Shown piece after piece: positions 62,320 through 64,000 of a stretch of DNA of 64,000 nt (its first letter is position 1; each line of letters begins with the position of its first letter). Both the position numbers and the translations under genes were made by a program. This DNA is from Sphingopyxis sp. PET50. Lineage in GTDB: Bacteria > Pseudomonadota > Alphaproteobacteria > Sphingomonadales > Sphingomonadaceae. The stretch is from contig NZ_CP104207.1 of NCBI RefSeq assembly GCF_025244705.1, positions 992,001 through 1,056,000 on the forward strand, given 5' to 3'. A model generated the notes under the pieces. The model was not told the DNA's origin and made no database searches. It worked only from the letters and a program-made list of their open reading frames with translations.

Positions 62320-63483
62320 TCAGCCCTCCCGCCCCAGCCATCGTTTCAGCACCTCATCCCCATCCTGACCGACGACCAGCGGGGCAGGGCGGCGGACGCT
62401 GCCCGGTGTGTCCGACAGTTTCGGGAACACGCCCTGCATCGTGATTTCGCCCAGCTCGGCGTCGGCCACCGTCACCAGCGCCTCGCGTGCAGCGAAATGC
62501 GGATCGGCCATCATGTCCTCGGCGTCATAGACGCGCCCCGCGGGCACCGCCGCATCGACCATCCTGGTCTCCAGTTCGGCGATGGTCAGCGTGCTCGTCC
62601 ATTCGCCGATCAGCGCGTCGAGCTCCTCCTGCCGTTCCCCGCGCGCGCGGTGCGTCGCGTAGCGCGGGTCGCTCGCCAGTTCGGGCTGCCCCATCGCCGC
62701 CGCCAGCCGCGCGAAGACGCCGTCCTGGTTGGCGCCGATCAGATATTCGCCATCCCGGCACGGATAGACGTTCGACGGTGCGATCGCGGGCAGGGTCGAT
62801 CCGGTCCGTCGCCGCTTGGTGCCGCTCGCCGAATAATCCGACACGGTCGATTCCATCACCTGCAGCACCGCCTCGTACAGCGCCGAATCGACGACCTGGC
62901 CTTCGCCGGTCTTGCCGCGATGATGGAGTGCCGCGAGGGCGCCCAGGCAGCCGTAAGTGGCCGCCAGCGTGTCGCCGATCGACACCCCCATGCGCGCGGG
63001 CGGCAGCTCGGGATAGCCGACGATGCCGCGCCATCCGCCCATCGCCTCGCCGATCCCGCCGAACCCCGCGCGCGACGAATAGGGACCGGTCTGGCCGTAT
63101 CCCGACACGCGCACGACGATAAGGCCGGGATTGGCCTTGCGCAGTTCGGCCGGGTCGAGATTCCATTTCTCCAGCGTGCCGGGGCGAAAATTCTCGATCA
63201 ATATGTCGGCCTTGGCGATCAGTTCGCGCGCCAGTTGCTGGCCCTCTTCGCCGCGCAAATCGAGCGCGACCGAATATTTGTTGCGCGCGATGACGCGCCA
63301 CCAGCTTGGGCGCTCGCCCTGGCCCCAGTTGCGCATCTGGTCGCCGCCCTCCGGCGGTTCGAGCTTGACGATCTCGGCGCCCATGTCGCCGAGCAACTGG
63401 CCGCAAAAGGGGCCCGCGATCAGTTGCCCCATTTCGACGACCCGGATGCCCTCCAGCGCTCCCCCGCCGCCTGCGTTCACCAT
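62320..63483 (-). CDS. CaiB/BaiF family CoA-transferase
   Basis: 387 residues, intact. GIRVVEMGQLIAGPFCGQLL, then IVKLEPPEGGDQMRNWG and SIGDTLAA near residue 164, holding the catalytic Asp, followed by TGEGQVVDSALYEAV. It matches the succinyl-CoA- or formyl-CoA-transferase-like branch. The start at 63483 follows AAGGGA at good spacing; another ATG two codons upstream lies too close to it. Divergent from the HMG-CoA-lyase-like gene. Confidence 0.88.
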   Translation of the reverse strand: MVNAGGGGALEGIRVVEMGQLIAGPFCGQLLGDMGAEIVKLEPPEGGDQMRNWGQGERPSWWRVIARNKYSVALDLRGEEGQQLARELIAKADILIENFRPGTLEKWNLDPAELRKANPGLIVVRVSGYGQTGPYSSRAGFGGIGEAMGGWRGIVGYPELPPARMGVSIGDTLAATYGCLGALAALHHRGKTGEGQVVDSALYEAVLQVMESTVSDYSASGTKRRRTGSTLPAIAPSNVYPCRDGEYLIGANQDGVFARLAAAMGQPELASDPRYATHRARGERQEELDALIGEWTSTLTIAELETRMVDAAVPAGRVYDAEDMMADPHFAAREALVTVADAELGEITMQGVFPKLSDTPGSVRRPAPLVVGQDGDEVLKRWLGREG

Positions 63484-63562
63484 AATCATTCCCTTCGGGC
63501 GTGTCTTTCGCATAGAAACGGGCCGCATACGGTCCGGCATCCCGATCCCTGTGGCCATAATA

Positions 63563-63580
63563 TACTTAGAATGCTATGTA
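63563..63580. promoter_or_regulatory. Type B-like site TACTTAGAATGCTATGTA
   Basis: An imperfect dyad with the TTAG...CTA form between the divergent CaiB and lyase-like genes. It aligns with GCTTAGTATTCTATCT at 50946-50961 with several mismatches. Confidence 0.4.
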
Positions 63581-63624
63581 ATTATCAACCGCAATCTCGG
63601 ATATGCGCGAAGATAGGCAAGATC

Positions 63625-64000
63625 GTGAAGCGAAACAGCATCGAAATCGTCGAAGTCGGCCCCCGCGACGGCCTGCAGAATGAATCGCTCGCGGTCGCCA
63701 CCGCCGACAAGCTCGCGCTGATCGAACGCGCCATCGCCTATGGCGCGCGCCGCATCGAGGTGACCAGCTTCGTCAACCCGAAAAAGGTCCCGCAACTCGC
63801 CGACGCCGAGGATCTGGCCCTGGGGCTCCCCGATCGCGACGACGTCACCTACATCGGCCTCGTCCTCAACCGGCGCGGCGCCGAACGTGCGCTCGCGATG
63901 GGCCGGATCGACGAACTCGGCGCGGTCTGCGTCACCAGCGACAGCTTCGGCATCCGCAACCAGGGCCAGAGCGCCGACGATTCGCTCGCTGCCGCGATCG
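63625..64000 (+). CDS. Hydroxymethylglutaryl-CoA lyase-like protein, N-terminal part (cut by window end)
   Basis: An open frame from GTG at 63625 runs off the window: 125 residues visible. IEIVEVGPRDGLQNE carries the HMGL motif with the catalytic Arg and the metal Asp of RDG. IEVTSFVNPKKVPQLAD, then YIGLVLNRRGAERAL, follow the family closely. It is a member of the HMG-CoA lyase/DRE-TIM group and would cleave a 3-hydroxy-3-methylacyl-CoA. The divergent CaiB could make its CoA ester. Confidence 0.88.
   Translation, partial: MKRNSIEIVEVGPRDGLQNESLAVATADKLALIERAIAYGARRIEVTSFVNPKKVPQLADAEDLALGLPDRDDVTYIGLVLNRRGAERALAMGRIDELGAVCVTSDSFGIRNQGQSADDSLAAAI

Noticed and set aside
1-64000. tRNA or rRNA genes, phage or transposase genes
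   Set aside because: I looked for these by eye and saw no cloverleaf-like, rRNA-like or recombinase-like sequence; short or diverged ones could be missed.

Overview
The window is about 64 kb of GC-rich chromosome that looks sphingomonad (Alphaproteobacteria, Sphingopyxis/Novosphingobium-like). I infer this from codon use, the gene families and the density of TonB receptors, CaiB CoA-transferases and acyl-CoA ligases; I ran no taxonomic search. Most of it is one accessory catabolic island for an unidentified CoA-activated substrate, possibly steroid-, terpenoid- or aryl-like.

Layout. 1-10.1 kb: end of an MFS gene, an amidohydrolase, a GntR regulator overlapping a hydrolase/flavin-reductase fusion, then a plus-strand operon of thiolase, DUF35, double CaiB, kinase-like protein and SDR. 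10.2-15 kb: TetR divergent from an SDR, then MFS, DUF35 and thiolase. 15-21.4 kb: minus-strand operon of amidohydrolase, P450, aldehyde dehydrogenase, CaiB and Gfo/Idh oxidoreductase. 21.5-30.2 kb: a third DUF35/thiolase pair, a minus-strand operon (small protein, acyl-CoA ligase, enoyl-CoA hydratase, CaiB, amidohydrolase) and a divergent ligase. 30.3-34.8 kb: a metal module (DUF2946-like protein, CopA, CopB, YnfA, MerR, CDF exporter). 34.8-42.6 kb: TonB receptor with sulfatase, LeuC- and LeuD-like subunits, two MarR regulators. 42.7-52.6 kb: acyl-CoA ligase, hydrolase, kinase-like protein, enolase paralogue, 2-hydroxyacid dehydrogenase, degenerate hydrolase, MetE-like protein, another ligase. 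52.6-55.7 kb: AraC regulator, lipoprotein, TPM protein. 56-64 kb: TonB receptor, MFS, NTF2-like, CMD-like and VOC genes, divergent from a DUF3237 gene, then a CaiB divergent from an HMG-CoA-lyase-like gene cut by the window end.

How it may work together (inference). TonB receptors and MFS proteins import the compound. Sulfatase, hydrolases, P450, SDRs and aldehyde dehydrogenase prepare a carboxylate. Ligases and CaiB enzymes make CoA esters. Enoyl-CoA hydratase and the thiolase-like/DUF35 pairs (resembling Ltp2-type retro-aldolases) shorten the chain. AT-rich palindromes recur in nearly all the divergent promoters and suggest a shared regulon, plausibly run by the MarR proteins.

The sequence has an unusual defect. 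About twenty genes are broken as read by a one-base shift or an in-frame stop, and almost every break sits at a site where restoring GCCGGC or GCTGGC/GCCAGC repairs the frame. I read this as a systematic consensus error at a probably modified DNA motif, not decay of the genes, so these genes are annotated as single CDS with the break noted.
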